From Streptomyces sp. TS71-3 (GTDB lineage: Bacteria; Actinomycetota; Actinomycetes; Streptomycetales; Streptomycetaceae), in assembly GCF_018327685.1 (NCBI RefSeq), contig NZ_BNEL01000003.1, forward strand, positions 620,001 through 684,000: a DNA stretch of 64,000 bases. The letters run 5' to 3'. Both the position numbers and the translations under genes were made by a program. The notes below the pieces were generated by a model. That model was not told the DNA's origin, ran no database searches, and saw only the letters and a list, made by a program, of their open reading frames with translations. This document shows positions 9,063 through 17,563 of this stretch, piece after piece (the first letter of the stretch is position 1; each line of letters opens with the position of its first letter).

Positions 9063-9895
9063 CCAGCGGCCAGCCCTTCGACGAGGGCGAGCGCGTGGGC
9101 GTGGCAGCCGGCGATCACGGCACGGGCGGCGCCCTGGTCGCAGCGGAGCAGGGCGTCGACGAGTTCGGTGTGGCCGGCCCACAGCCGGCCCTTCAGGTCG
9201 CCGGCGCTGCGCAGCAGCGGCACCGCGCAGGCCCAGCACTGCACGCGCAGCCGGTGCATGAAGTCGGCGAGGTAGGGGTTGCCGAAGAGGGAGTTCAGCT
9301 CGCGCCAGAAGCGCAGGTCGTAGCCGATGAGGACGTTCAGGTCGCCGGAGCGTGCGGCGCGCTCGGCCTCCTCGCCGCGGCGGCGGACCGCCAGGAGGGC
9401 ACGTTCGGCGCCGACCCGGAGCGGCGGCAGCTTCCCGGCCGCGTCCGCTTCGGCGGGTTCGGCGGCTTCGGCGGGTGCGGCGGGTGCGGCGGGTTCGGCG
9501 GGTTCGGCGGCTGCCTCGGCTCCGCCCGTTCTGTCTGTTCTGTCGGCTCTCGCGGGTCTGTCGGTGGGAACGGGTCCGTAGAGCGAGCCGTGCCGGGCGA
9601 GGTCGCTGAAGATGCCGTCGGCGACGAGGTCGCGGGCCTCGATCATGCCCCGGTAGTCGCTGAACGAGTACTCGTGGACGCGGAAGCCGCGGTGCTGGAC
9701 GGCGTCCAGCAGGCCCTGCGCGGAGAGGTCGACCAGCGCCTCGCGGACCGGCGTGGCGGAGACGCCGTACTGCTCGGCGATCTCCTTCACCGTGAACTCC
9801 TGCCCCGGGAACAGGCGCCCGGCCAGCACCTCGTCGCGGAGCGCGTCCGCGATCTGCTGGCGCAGCGTGCTGCGGGTGACGGCAGGGCCGCGCAT
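9059..9895 (-). CDS. GntR family regulator (FCD/FadR type)
   Basis: The 278-residue protein has a winged helix (TLRQQIADALRDEVLAGRL, VKEIAEQYGVSATPVREAL) and a C-terminal all-helical FCD effector domain (RDLVADGIFSDL, YDLRFWRELNSLFGN, CHAHALALVEGL). An Ala/Glu/Pro-rich insert of about 45 residues splits the FCD domain and is unusual for the family. Its stop overlaps the glycosyltransferase start (ATGA), so the two form an operon. A CATACG-N5-CGTATG palindrome upstream is its probable own operator. Confidence 0.9.
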   Translation of the reverse strand: MRGPAVTRSTLRQQIADALRDEVLAGRLFPGQEFTVKEIAEQYGVSATPVREALVDLSAQGLLDAVQHRGFRVHEYSFSDYRGMIEARDLVADGIFSDLARHGSLYGPVPTDRPARADRTDRTGGAEAAAEPAEPAAPAAPAEAAEPAEADAAGKLPPLRVGAERALLAVRRRGEEAERAARSGDLNVLIGYDLRFWRELNSLFGNPYLADFMHRLRVQCWACAVPLLRSAGDLKGRLWAGHTELVDALLRCDQGAARAVIAGCHAHALALVEGLAAG

Positions 9896-9933
9896 CGTGG
9901 GCGTGCCTCCCGGTGGACGTGAACTCGGACGGA

Positions 9934-9950
9934 CATACGACAGACGTATG
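9934..9950 (-). promoter_or_regulatory. Palindrome CATACG-N5-CGTATG upstream of gntR
   Basis: A perfect 6-5-6 inverted repeat lies 39 bases before the gntR start codon, in the divergent gap (9896-10283) shared with the kinase-like gene. FCD-type GntR proteins usually bind short palindromes of this kind near their own promoter. The rest of this 388-bp gap shows no gene and no other clear site. Confidence 0.6.
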
Positions 9951-10283
9951 ACGGGGCAACCCTACGCGGCGGCTCCCGCGCCCCACTCCGACGCACGCCG
10001 TGAGCCCTCCCTCAGCCCTTCCGAAGCCCGCACTCCGCCCTTTCGGGGCCTCTCCGGGCTCGCGGACAGAGCCGACCGGGCGGACGATCCCGAACCAACC
10101 GGAACCCCCGCCCGGAGGGCAGCCCCCCGGAAAGGGGCCACCTCCCCTGGGGGGAAGCCACCCCACCCGCTCCCTCACGGCACGATGGTGACCGTCAGTA
10201 CGACAGCGGCCGAGACCGGGCGGAAGCCCGGACTACCCTGGTGCCGTTGCCTGTTGGCATCCGACAGGGAGGGCTGCCCACCG

Positions 10284-12932
10284 ATGGAGAAACTGGGGCC
10301 GGGCGATCCGCGGCAGATCGGCCCATACCGCGTGCTGGCCCGCCTGGGCGCCGGAGGCGTGGGCAGGGTCTTCCTGGCCCGCTCCGACCGGGGCCGGACG
10401 GCGGCGGTGAAGCTGGTCAAGCCCGAGCTCGCCGAACGGGAGGAGTTCCGGGCCACGCTCCGGCAGGACGTCCAGGCGGCCCGGCGGATCGGCGGCCCGT
10501 GGACCGCCCCGGTGCTGGACGCCGACACCGACGCCGCCACGCCCTGGGTGGCCACCGGCTACGTGCCCGGCCCCTCGCTGCACGACATCGTGGGCCGCGA
10601 GCACGGCGCCCTTCCGGAACGCTCCGTGCACATCCTCGCCGCCGGCCTCGCGCACGCCCTGGGCGACATCCACGCCGCGGGCCTGGTGCACCGCGCCCTG
10701 CGGCCGTCCAACGTCCTGGTCACCGCCGACGGCCCGCGCGTGGTAGACGCCGGTCTCGCCCGCGCGGTGGACGCCGCGGGCGGCGCCCTCGCGCACACCA
10801 CCCGTTCCAGCGGGGCGTCCGCCTCCGCGGCCTTCCATGCGCCCGAACAGGTCCGCGGCGAGCTGGTCACCCCCGCGTGCGACGTGTTCTGCCTCGGCTC
10901 GGTGCTGGCGTACGCGGCGACGGGCAGGAGGCCGTTCGGGGAGGCGTCGAGCGGCCTGCACGCGCTGCTGTTCCGCATCGCCGAGGTGGAACCGGACCTG
11001 ACGGGCCTGCCGGAGAGCCTGTCCGAGCTGGTCTCCGACTGCCTCCGCAAGGATCCGGCGGCCCGGCCCGGCGTCCCGGAGGTCCTGGCCCGCACCGGCG
11101 CCCGCAACGCGCGCGCGGACGGCCGGATGCCCGAGCACTGGCTGCCCGCCTCCCTCGTCGCCCACCTCGGCGGCAGCCGGTGGAAGGCCCCCGCGCAGCC
11201 CACGTTCATGGACGGCCGGGACGCCACCGAGCGCCCGGCCGGGGCCGGGCCGACCACCGAATCCGGGCCCACCGCCGGGCCCGAGAGCGCCCCCGCGGCC
11301 GAGCCCGCACCCGAGCCCGAGCGCGCACCGGCGTCCGGGCACACCGCCGGGTCCGAGCGCGGGACGGCCCCGGGTGCCGGTGCGGGCGGCCGCGGTCCGG
11401 CGCCGTCCGGTCCGCAGCCGACCGTGATCTCCAAGGGCACGTCGGCGGCCCCGTCGAGCCCGTTCGTGACGCCCTCGCCGACGGGTCCGTTCGCTCCTTC
11501 CGGCCCTCAGGCATCGCCGGGTACGTCCGCTGGTTCGTCCCCCGGTACGCCCGCTGGTTCGCCCCCGGGTACGTCCCCGGGCCGGGCCGCTCCCGCCGGT
11601 CCACCGGCACCCGGACGTGCCGCACCGCCCGGTGCGGCGGCGGCTCCCGGACAGCCCGCACCCCCCGGTCCGCCGCGCCCCGGCGGTCCGGGCCGCCCCG
11701 CCCCGGCGACCGCCTCCGGCACGCCGAACGGCACGGCCGCCTGGCCCCCGGTCACGCACGGTTCGGCCGCGCCCCGGCCCGACGCGAACGGGCCTGCGCT
11801 CCGGCCCGACCCGAACCGACCTGCGCCCCGGCCCGAAGCGAACCGGCCTGCGCCGCGCCCCGGACCCGGAGCATCAGGGCCGATGCCCACCCCCGGAGCC
11901 GGAGCCGGAGCCCCGGGACCCATGCCCCGCCCGGGAGCCGCCGGACAGGCGCCCCACCCCGGAGTCCCCGGAGCCCCCGGCCCCACGGACCACTCCAGCC
12001 ACTCCAGCACTTCGGAGACGGCACCGCTGCCCCGCACCTCGGGCACGGCACCCCTGCCCCGCGTCCACCCCGGGCCGCGGTCGGCCGGAAGGCCCGCCGG
12101 AACCGGAACACCCGCGGGAAGGCCCCCCGGAGCCCCCGCCGCCCCGGCGAACGGCCGCAACGGCCTGCACGCCAACGGCCACCCCGGCCCCCTCCCGCCC
12201 ACCGCTCACGGCTTCCCGCACCGGGCGCCCGCCCCGGCACCCGGCGCACCCGCACCGGGACCGGGTCCCCGTCCCGGGCCGGCTTCCCGTCCCGGTCAAG
12301 GTCCCCACCCCGCCCAGGTCCCCGCTCCCGCCGAGGTCCCCCCGGCACCGTCCACCAACCGCCGCAGGTCCACCGTCGCCCTCATCGTCGCCGCGCTGAT
12401 CGTCGTCACCGGCGCGGGCGCGTCCGTCTACGCCCTGATGCACGGAAACGACGGCGGGGCGCGCACCGCACCCACCGCGTCCCCGTCGCGCGGGGGCGGC
12501 CAGGGCGCCGGCGCGAAGGACGGGCGTTCCCAGCCCCCGGCCCCCGTCCGGACCTCCCGGTCGCCGCAGGGCCCCGGCCTCGTGCCGGCGCGCTACCTGG
12601 GCACCTGGAACGGCAGCATCAACACCTCGTCGGGCCACAGCAGCCGCCGGCTGGTGATCACGCAGGGCGAGGTCGGCGACACGGTGCTCTCGCTCACCGC
12701 CGACGGGCCCGCCGCCGACGGCGGCTACCACTGCGTCTTCAAGGCACCGCTCCAGTCCGAGCCCACCGCGAAGGGCCCGCTGCGGATCGGCCCGTCCGTC
12801 GTCACCGAGGGCGAACCGGCCACCTCCTGCTCGCCGGGCGCCCCCACCACCGTCACGGTCCTGCCCGACGGCAGGCTCCAGCGCACCAACACGGACACGG
12901 GCGAGAAGCTGACCTACGCGAAGGGCCGCTGA
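10284..12932 (+). CDS. Membrane Ser/Thr protein kinase homologue lacking the catalytic Asp
   Basis: This 882-residue protein has an N-terminal PknB-type kinase fold (about 12-275): glycine loop LGAGGVGRVF (21-30) and ATP-binding Lys43. The catalytic loop reads HRALRPSN, so the HRD aspartate is Ala138 and the following Lys is Arg; the DFG motif is DAG (Asp155 kept). A Pro/Ala-rich linker of about 400 residues leads to one transmembrane helix (about 697-720, VALIVAALIVVTGAGASVYAL) and an outer domain of about 160 residues. ATG 10284 is chosen for its kinase-like N-terminus (MEKLGPGDPRQIGPY). It is probably a pseudokinase or a very weak kinase, with a sensory or scaffold role. Confidence 0.85.
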   Translation: MEKLGPGDPRQIGPYRVLARLGAGGVGRVFLARSDRGRTAAVKLVKPELAEREEFRATLRQDVQAARRIGGPWTAPVLDADTDAATPWVATGYVPGPSLHDIVGREHGALPERSVHILAAGLAHALGDIHAAGLVHRALRPSNVLVTADGPRVVDAGLARAVDAAGGALAHTTRSSGASASAAFHAPEQVRGELVTPACDVFCLGSVLAYAATGRRPFGEASSGLHALLFRIAEVEPDLTGLPESLSELVSDCLRKDPAARPGVPEVLARTGARNARADGRMPEHWLPASLVAHLGGSRWKAPAQPTFMDGRDATERPAGAGPTTESGPTAGPESAPAAEPAPEPERAPASGHTAGSERGTAPGAGAGGRGPAPSGPQPTVISKGTSAAPSSPFVTPSPTGPFAPSGPQASPGTSAGSSPGTPAGSPPGTSPGRAAPAGPPAPGRAAPPGAAAAPGQPAPPGPPRPGGPGRPAPATASGTPNGTAAWPPVTHGSAAPRPDANGPALRPDPNRPAPRPEANRPAPRPGPGASGPMPTPGAGAGAPGPMPRPGAAGQAPHPGVPGAPGPTDHSSHSSTSETAPLPRTSGTAPLPRVHPGPRSAGRPAGTGTPAGRPPGAPAAPANGRNGLHANGHPGPLPPTAHGFPHRAPAPAPGAPAPGPGPRPGPASRPGQGPHPAQVPAPAEVPPAPSTNRRRSTVALIVAALIVVTGAGASVYALMHGNDGGARTAPTASPSRGGGQGAGAKDGRSQPPAPVRTSRSPQGPGLVPARYLGTWNGSINTSSGHSSRRLVITQGEVGDTVLSLTADGPAADGGYHCVFKAPLQSEPTAKGPLRIGPSVVTEGEPATSCSPGAPTTVTVLPDGRLQRTNTDTGEKLTYAKGR

Positions 12933-13002
12933 GCGGCCGCTGAGCCCCGGTCCCTTGCGGTGCTCTGTGTGTGATGGTGCGGCCTCACTGTGGTGGCTGT
13001 TT

Positions 13003-13181
13003 GCGCAGTTCCCCGCGCCCCTTGGGGGGTGCCGTAAGCCGCCGGGCCACCCTGGCGCCCAAGGGGCGCGGGGAACTGCGCGAGCAACCCACCACCAGCC
13101 GGTGGTCCGGTCTGACGCCCCATACCCACCCGATGCCGGGGCCGGGGCGCAGCCCCGATGAAGGGGCGCGGGGAACTGCGC
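13003..13181. repeat. Dispersed intergenic repeat, three cores
   Basis: The gap between the convergent kinase-like and epoxide hydrolase genes (12933-13257) carries one forward core (GCGCAGTTCCCCGCGCCCC, 13003-13021) and two reverse cores (13063-13081, 13163-13181). Forward and reverse copies can pair as a long stem, which fits a bidirectional terminator. A duplicated ~100-bp segment with CGATGCCGGGGCCGGG-like text links the two reverse cores. Confidence 0.85.
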
Positions 13182-13257
13182 GAACAAGCCCCACCAGCGG
13201 GTGGTCCGGACTGATACCCCGTGCCCACCCAATGCCGGGGCCGGGGCACAGCCCCGA

Positions 13258-14466
13258 TCAGGGGCGCCCGCCCCCCTCCTCCCGCAGCCGCCGGAAGAAC
13301 ACCCTGATGTCGCCGACGAGCAGATCCGGCTGCTCCAGAGCCGGAAAGTGGCCGCCCCGCTCGTACTCCGTCCACTGCACGAGCACGTTCGTGCGCTCCG
13401 CGATGTGCCGCAACGGGACGAAGTTGTCGTACGGGAAGACGGCGAGGGCGGTCGGCGCGGTGGACGGCTCCGGGCCGGAACCCCAGTAGTCGGCGTGCGC
13501 CCGTTCGTAGTAGATGCGGGCGCTGGAGCCGGCCGTGCCGGTCAGCCAGAACAGCATCACGTCGGTGAGCATCCTGTCCCGGTCGACGGCGTCCTCCGGA
13601 CGCTCCCCGCTGTCCGTCCACTCCTTGAACTTCTCGACGATCCAGGCGAGCTGGCCGACGGGCGAGTCGGTCAGGCCGTACGAGAGCGTCTGCGGCCGGG
13701 TGGCCTGGATGTCGGCGTACCCCTGCCGGTCCCGGCGCCAGGCCACGAGCCGTTCCCAGGAGGCGACCGTGCGGGCGCGTTCCGCTGGGTCGAGCGCGGC
13801 CAGCTCGTCCGGGGTGGGTTCGGTGGTCTGACCCGAGTCGGGCAGCAGGTTCAGGTGGACGCCGATGACGAGGTCGCCACGGGTGCGGCCCAGCTCGCGG
13901 GAGATCGCCGCACCCCAGTCGCCGCCCTGCACCCCGTACCGCTCGTAGCCGAGGCGCGCCATCAGCTCCGCGAACGCCGCCGCCACCCGCCGGAACTCCC
14001 ACCCGGGCTCCCGCGTCGGCCCGGAGAAGCCGAACCCGGGGATGCTCGGCAGCACGAGGTGGAACGCGTCGGCCGGGTCGCCGCCGTGCGCACGCGGGTC
14101 CGTGAGCGGGCCCGCGACGTCGGCGAACTCGGCGAACGAGCCGGGCCACCCGTGCGTCATGAGCAGCGGGGTCGCGTCGGGCTCGGGCGAGCGCAGATGG
14201 GCGAAGTGGACCGTCGCGCCGTCGATCTCGGTGGTGAACTGCGGCCAGCGGTTCAGCTCGGCCTCCGCCGCCCGCCAGTCGTACACGTGCCGCCAGTGGT
14301 GCGCGAGTTCCTTCAGATAGCCGAGCGGAACGCCGTACTCCCAGCCCACGCCGGGCAGCTCGTCGGGCCACCGGGTCCGGTCCAGCCGCTCGTGGAGATC
14401 GTCCAGCGCGCTCTGGGGCACGTCGATGCAGAAGGGGTGGATCACTTCTCGGGCTTCGCCTGTCAC
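13258..14466 (-). CDS. Epoxide hydrolase (EHN-type alpha/beta hydrolase)
   Basis: The 402-residue protein has the N-terminal EHN extension ([22 protein letters not shown]) and an alpha/beta-hydrolase core with oxyanion motif HGWPGS (105-110), nucleophile Asp183 in QGGDWGA, and a terminal His in GGHFPALE. These are the expected elements of microsomal-type epoxide hydrolases, which open epoxides to vicinal diols. GTG 14464-14466 is the best start ([14 protein letters not shown]). It is divergent from the glyoxalase-like gene, with 121 bp between. Its substrate is unknown. Confidence 0.9.
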   Translation of the reverse strand: MTGEAREVIHPFCIDVPQSALDDLHERLDRTRWPDELPGVGWEYGVPLGYLKELAHHWRHVYDWRAAEAELNRWPQFTTEIDGATVHFAHLRSPEPDATPLLMTHGWPGSFAEFADVAGPLTDPRAHGGDPADAFHLVLPSIPGFGFSGPTREPGWEFRRVAAAFAELMARLGYERYGVQGGDWGAAISRELGRTRGDLVIGVHLNLLPDSGQTTEPTPDELAALDPAERARTVASWERLVAWRRDRQGYADIQATRPQTLSYGLTDSPVGQLAWIVEKFKEWTDSGERPEDAVDRDRMLTDVMLFWLTGTAGSSARIYYERAHADYWGSGPEPSTAPTALAVFPYDNFVPLRHIAERTNVLVQWTEYERGGHFPALEQPDLLVGDIRVFFRRLREEGGGRP

Positions 14467-14587
14467 GGGCGGATGCTAATGCGCCCCTATGGCCGCCGCA
14501 CCCGAAAAAGTCGCCCGCCCGGCGGGAGCCGTCCCCCATGCGGTGCGGCCCCGCCCGGGTGAGACTGGCCCCATGCAGCAGGGACCC

Positions 14588-15034
14588 ATGGAACAGCGCG
14601 TCAGCCTGATCACGCTCGGCGTCGCGGACGTGAACCGCGCCCGCCGCTTCTACGAGGAGCTGGGCTGGCGGGGCCAGCAGATGCAGGAGACCGTCTTCTT
14701 CCAGGCGGGCGGCCTCGCCCTGGTGCTCTGGTCCCGCGCGAAGCTCGCCGAGGACAGCGGCATCCCGGACGCCGGCACGCCGGGCGCGTTCGGCGGCATC
14801 GTCCTCGCGCACAACGTCCGCTCGACCGCGGAGGTGGACGCCCTCGTCGGCGCCGCCGAACGCGCCGGCGCGAACGTCACCCGCGCCCCCGCCACCACGT
14901 TCTACGGCGGCTACGCGGGCGCCTTCACCGACCCCGACGGCCACACGTGGGAGATCGCCCACAACCCCGGCTTCGCCCTCGCCGAGGACGGTTCGCTGGT
15001 GCTGCCGGACTTCGGGGCGGCGGGCCCGGAGTGA
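14588..15034 (+). CDS. VOC superfamily (glyoxalase-like) protein
   Basis: This is a single-module VOC protein of 148 residues: RVSLITLGVADVNRARRFYEELGW, the strand FFQAGGLALVLW, and YAGAFTDPDGHTWEIAHNP at the metal-site end. VOC proteins include glyoxalases, dioxygenases and resistance proteins, and sequence alone does not fix the reaction. ATG 14588 matches the family start (MEQRVSLITLG); an in-frame ATG at 14573 is also possible and would add five residues. It converges on the PIN-domain gene with a 22-base gap. Confidence 0.85.
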   Translation: MEQRVSLITLGVADVNRARRFYEELGWRGQQMQETVFFQAGGLALVLWSRAKLAEDSGIPDAGTPGAFGGIVLAHNVRSTAEVDALVGAAERAGANVTRAPATTFYGGYAGAFTDPDGHTWEIAHNPGFALAEDGSLVLPDFGAAGPE

Positions 15035-15056
15035 GTCCGCTCCGGGCCCGCCCCGC

Positions 15057-15509
15057 TCACTCCTCGATGCGGATGGCACGGACGCCCGTGCCGCGGTAAC
15101 GGTGGGGAGTCCTGGTCAGGACGGGACGCCCCCGGGGCCATTCCACCGAGGGCAGAGCCATATGCACGGCGTGCGCGCGGCTCCAGTCCTCCAACCCGCG
15201 GTCGGTGTCGATGCGTACCCGCTTGCCCGCTGCGGTGGCCGCCGCGAAGTCCAGCTCCGTGATGTCGACGGACGGCAGCGAGCCGACGTGCTCGGCCACG
15301 CCCGCGCGGTCGCGTTCGGCGACTGCGAGGGAGAGCGCGGGAACGTAGACCCGCAGGCTCGGGTCCTTCTCCGCCTCGACGACCAGCCGGGACGCCATCC
15401 GGTTGCCCGCGCCCAGCGCGAGAGCGGCCGTATCGTCGAACACGACGGCACGCGGCGGCGCGTACTTCCGCTCTCCGGACTCCTGCTCTCCGGACTCCCG
15501 CTCCGTCAC
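15057..15509 (-). CDS. PIN-domain (VapC-like) toxin
   Basis: This 150-residue protein has a PIN-like layout: an acidic first strand RAVVFDDTAALALGAG, a middle Glu in VAERDR, a conserved IDTDRGLEDW helix region, and a C-terminal PVLTRTPHRYRG as in PIN nucleases. Such proteins usually cleave RNA and are held in check by the upstream antitoxin. GTG 15507-15509 overlaps the antitoxin stop by 4 bases (GTGA), the usual toxin-antitoxin arrangement. Activity is inferred. Confidence 0.72.
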   Translation of the reverse strand: MTERESGEQESGERKYAPPRAVVFDDTAALALGAGNRMASRLVVEAEKDPSLRVYVPALSLAVAERDRAGVAEHVGSLPSVDITELDFAAATAAGKRVRIDTDRGLEDWSRAHAVHMALPSVEWPRGRPVLTRTPHRYRGTGVRAIRIEE

Positions 15510-15772
15510 TGGACCTCCCCGATGCGTCCCGCCACCACGTCGGCCCAGAGCTTCTCGCCGGCCTTCTCGTCCTCTTCCGTGTACGGCCTGCCGAGGAAGT
15601 GCTCCTCGACGTACGCCTTGGTCGCCTCGTACCGCTGCCGCAGCTCCTCCTGGGTGGGAGTGGCCTCGGCCAGCTGCGCGACGAGGTCCCGCATGGTCAT
15701 CCCGCGTTCCCGGGCCAATTCCAGGAGACGGTCCCGGACGGCGGGGTCGACCTTGATCGTGGTGTCAGCCAT
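15506..15772 (-). CDS. VapB-like antitoxin (ribbon-helix-helix type)
   Basis: The 88-residue protein starts MADTTIKVDPAVRDRLLELA, a ribbon-helix-helix strand and helix, followed by MTMRDLVAQLAE and a charged tail that would wrap the toxin. It is translationally coupled to the downstream PIN gene. A 7-3-7 palindrome 8 bases upstream of the start is a likely autoregulatory operator. TATACT six bases before ATG suggests a leaderless transcript. Confidence 0.8.
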   Translation of the reverse strand: MADTTIKVDPAVRDRLLELARERGMTMRDLVAQLAEATPTQEELRQRYEATKAYVEEHFLGRPYTEEDEKAGEKLWADVVAGRIGEVQ

Positions 15773-15778
15773 GGCGCG

Positions 15779-15840
15779 AGTATACCCGTGGTATACCACC
15801 GCTGGACGCACCTCTGGGCGTTCGAGTGTGACGGTCACAC
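15779..15840 (-). promoter_or_regulatory. Toxin-antitoxin promoter-operator with two palindromes
   Basis: GTATACC-N3-GGTATAC (15780-15796) is a perfect inverted repeat overlapping the likely -10 element TATACT (complement of 15779-15784). A 6-base gap separates that -10 from ATG 15772, as in leaderless actinobacterial promoters. A second perfect palindrome, GTGTGAC-N1-GTCACAC (15826-15840), lies 30 bp upstream. Confidence 0.65.
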
Positions 15841-15897
15841 CTGTTCTCTTTCTCTCGATTCCCCGACCCCTTTTCCGGGCCCGAAGTCTTGATTGCG

Positions 15898-16320
15898 CTA
15901 TGCGCTCAGCGCGGTGTGCAGCAGCAGCGTGTGCACGAGGCGGCCGTCGGCGGCCGGCCGGTAGCGCCAGGCCAGGGGCCACGTCCAACCCTCCAGGGCC
16001 GGAACGGGGACGTACGCGATGCGTCCCGGCCCCGCGGTCAGCCGGACCACCCCTTCCGGCCAGGCCCGGAACGCCGTGCTGCCGACCCCGACCAGGAAGT
16101 AGACGTACCGGTTCCCGTTCGCCTCCTCGACGACCGGCCCCGGGTCCCCACCCGTCATCCGCGCCAGCACATCGGCCAGCGCACGCCCCCTGTCCCCGCC
16201 CACCCGCACGGCGTCGAACCGCACCCCCGCCTTGCTGAGCCGGAACCCGGTCGCGGGCAGCCAGGACAGGGGATCCACGTCCACGGGCCGGAGATTCACC
16301 TCGCGGCTTTCTGCGTTCAT
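15898..16320 (-). CDS. Small protein of unknown function next to an XRE regulator
   Basis: The 140-residue product starts at ATG 16320 (MNAESREVNLRPVDVDPLSWLP). Visible segments are VRFDAVRVGGDRGRALADVL, GPVVEEANGNRYVYFLVGVG, YVPVPALEGWTWPLAW and LVHTLLLHTALSA. The order FDAVRV, GPVV, YFLV, VPVP resembles small Streptomyces proteins often named after the bifunctional primase/polymerase N-terminal domain, but I cannot confirm this. It is divergent from the XRE regulator, and such proteins often accompany XRE-DUF397 pairs. There is no membrane segment or signal. Confidence 0.6.
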   Translation of the reverse strand: MNAESREVNLRPVDVDPLSWLPATGFRLSKAGVRFDAVRVGGDRGRALADVLARMTGGDPGPVVEEANGNRYVYFLVGVGSTAFRAWPEGVVRLTAGPGRIAYVPVPALEGWTWPLAWRYRPAADGRLVHTLLLHTALSA

Positions 16321-16378
16321 GAGTCCAGTCAACTGACTCCCGGTTAGCTTTTCCATAACTCTGTGTCGACCAGCAAAA

Positions 16379-16427
16379 CGGTTGAGAATCGGCACTGTTC
16401 GGTTGAGACCGGTTGAGTCCGGTTGAG
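16379..16427 (+). promoter_or_regulatory. Four CGGTTGAG direct repeats in helical phase
   Basis: CGGTTGAG occurs at 16379-16386, 16400-16407, 16410-16417 and 16420-16427: spacings 21, 10 and 10 bp, or two, one and one helical turns. The last copy ends 3 bases before the XRE start. The sites would therefore lie on one face of the DNA, suggesting cooperative binding, probably by the adjacent XRE protein. Confidence 0.65.
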
Positions 16428-16429
16428 GC

Positions 16430-17281
16430 GTGGTGGTGATCGCAATAGCGCGAAGTGAGAACAAGGAAGTCGCCGGAGCCGTGACACGTTTCGTCGCCGA
16501 CCTGGTGAAGGCCATGCGGGAGCAACGCGGGCTCTCGCAGGTGGAGTTGGGCGAGATGATCGGCTACAGCGGCGCGGCCATCAGCGCGGTGGAGACGTGC
16601 GCGCAGCCGCCGAGCGACGAGATGCTCGTGAAGCTGGAGGAGGCGATCGGGGGCGGGCTGGGGCTTTTCGAGAGGGCCCGGGAGTACATCCTCAACGACA
16701 AGTACCCGCCGCAGTTCAAGGACTTCGCCCTGATGGAGGCGAAGGCGGTGACGCTGTCGTCGTACCAGACATTCGTGGTCGACGGCCTGTTCCAGACGGA
16801 GGACTACGCGCGGGCACTGATCGGGGGCGGCTATCCGAAGCTGCCGGAGGCCAAGGTGGAGGAGCTGGTCCAGGCGCGGATGGCACGGAAGAAGCTCTTC
16901 GACCGTGATCCGACACCGATGATCGAGCTGATCCTCGAAGAGGACGCGCTGCGGCGCCCGTTCGGGAGCTGGGAGGTGTTGCGCGGGCAGTTGCACTCAC
17001 TCGCCAAGGACGCCACCCGCCCCAATGTCACCGTTCAAGTTCTCCCGTTGGAGCGCGGGTTGCGCGGGGACCACGCAGGGGCTGCAGGTTCCATGGTCTT
17101 GGTGGAGACCGAAGAACATCACCACGTTGTCTACTTGGAGGTCGAATACCAGAGCCTCCTCGTGAGCAAGCCTGCCGAGGTCGCCCAACTGTCGCACCGC
17201 TATGCGAAAATCCGCGCACAGGCTCTCAGCCCCGACGACTCCCTGAGCCTGATCGAGCGGTTGGCAGGAGAAGAGCGATGA
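16430..17281 (+). CDS. XRE family regulator with DUF5753 domain (WhiJ-like)
   Basis: The 283-residue protein has an N-terminal Cro/C1 helix-turn-helix (FVADLVKAMREQRGLSQVEL, MIGYSGAAISAVE) and a C-terminal DUF5753 domain (FVVDGLFQTEDYARALI, RPNVTVQVLPLERG, VYLEVEYQS). This is the architecture of the WhiJ-like regulators that are numerous in Streptomyces and act with small DUF397 partners in development. GTG 16430 is taken as start; GTG 16433 and 16436 are equally possible. The stop overlaps the DUF397 start (ATGA). Confidence 0.9.
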   Translation: MVVIAIARSENKEVAGAVTRFVADLVKAMREQRGLSQVELGEMIGYSGAAISAVETCAQPPSDEMLVKLEEAIGGGLGLFERAREYILNDKYPPQFKDFALMEAKAVTLSSYQTFVVDGLFQTEDYARALIGGGYPKLPEAKVEELVQARMARKKLFDRDPTPMIELILEEDALRRPFGSWEVLRGQLHSLAKDATRPNVTVQVLPLERGLRGDHAGAAGSMVLVETEEHHHVVYLEVEYQSLLVSKPAEVAQLSHRYAKIRAQALSPDDSLSLIERLAGEER

Positions 17282-17541
17282 ACACCACCCTTCGATGGTT
17301 CAAGTCCAGCTACAGCGACAGCAGCGGAGGCCAGTGCCTCGAAGTCGCCCACGACTGGCACAAGTCCACATACAGCAACGACACTGGCGGTCAGTGCGTC
17401 GAGATATCCACCTGCCCCCACACCACCCCCACCGTCCACATCCGCGACTCCAAAACGGTGGGGGCCGCGGGCCCGGCCCACCCCCGCCTCGCGGTCTCCG
17501 CGGACGCGTGGTCCGCGTTCCTGGGCTGGGCCGGCGCGTGA
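17278..17541 (+). CDS. DUF397 protein with duplicated N-terminal motif
   Basis: This DUF397 protein (87 residues) is coupled by a 4-base overlap to the XRE gene. DUF397 members normally open with one W-x-KSSYSx-GGxC-VEVA module. Here the module is present twice: WFKSSYSDSSGGQCLEVA (about 7-24) and WHKSTYSNDTGGQCVEIS (about 27-44), followed by the usual VHIRDSKTVG and WSAFL end. DUF397 proteins are small partners of DUF5753 regulators. The duplication is seen directly. Confidence 0.9.
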   Translation: MNTTLRWFKSSYSDSSGGQCLEVAHDWHKSTYSNDTGGQCVEISTCPHTTPTVHIRDSKTVGAAGPAHPRLAVSADAWSAFLGWAGA

Positions 17542-17563
17542 CGCGGGTCGCCCCGCGCCGCCG

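Noticed and set aside
10241..12943. Long open frame overlapping the kinase-like gene in another frame, and others opposite large genes
   Set aside because: These frames are Arg/Pro/Ala-rich with no recognisable domains; they arise from the high GC content and codon bias of the true genes.
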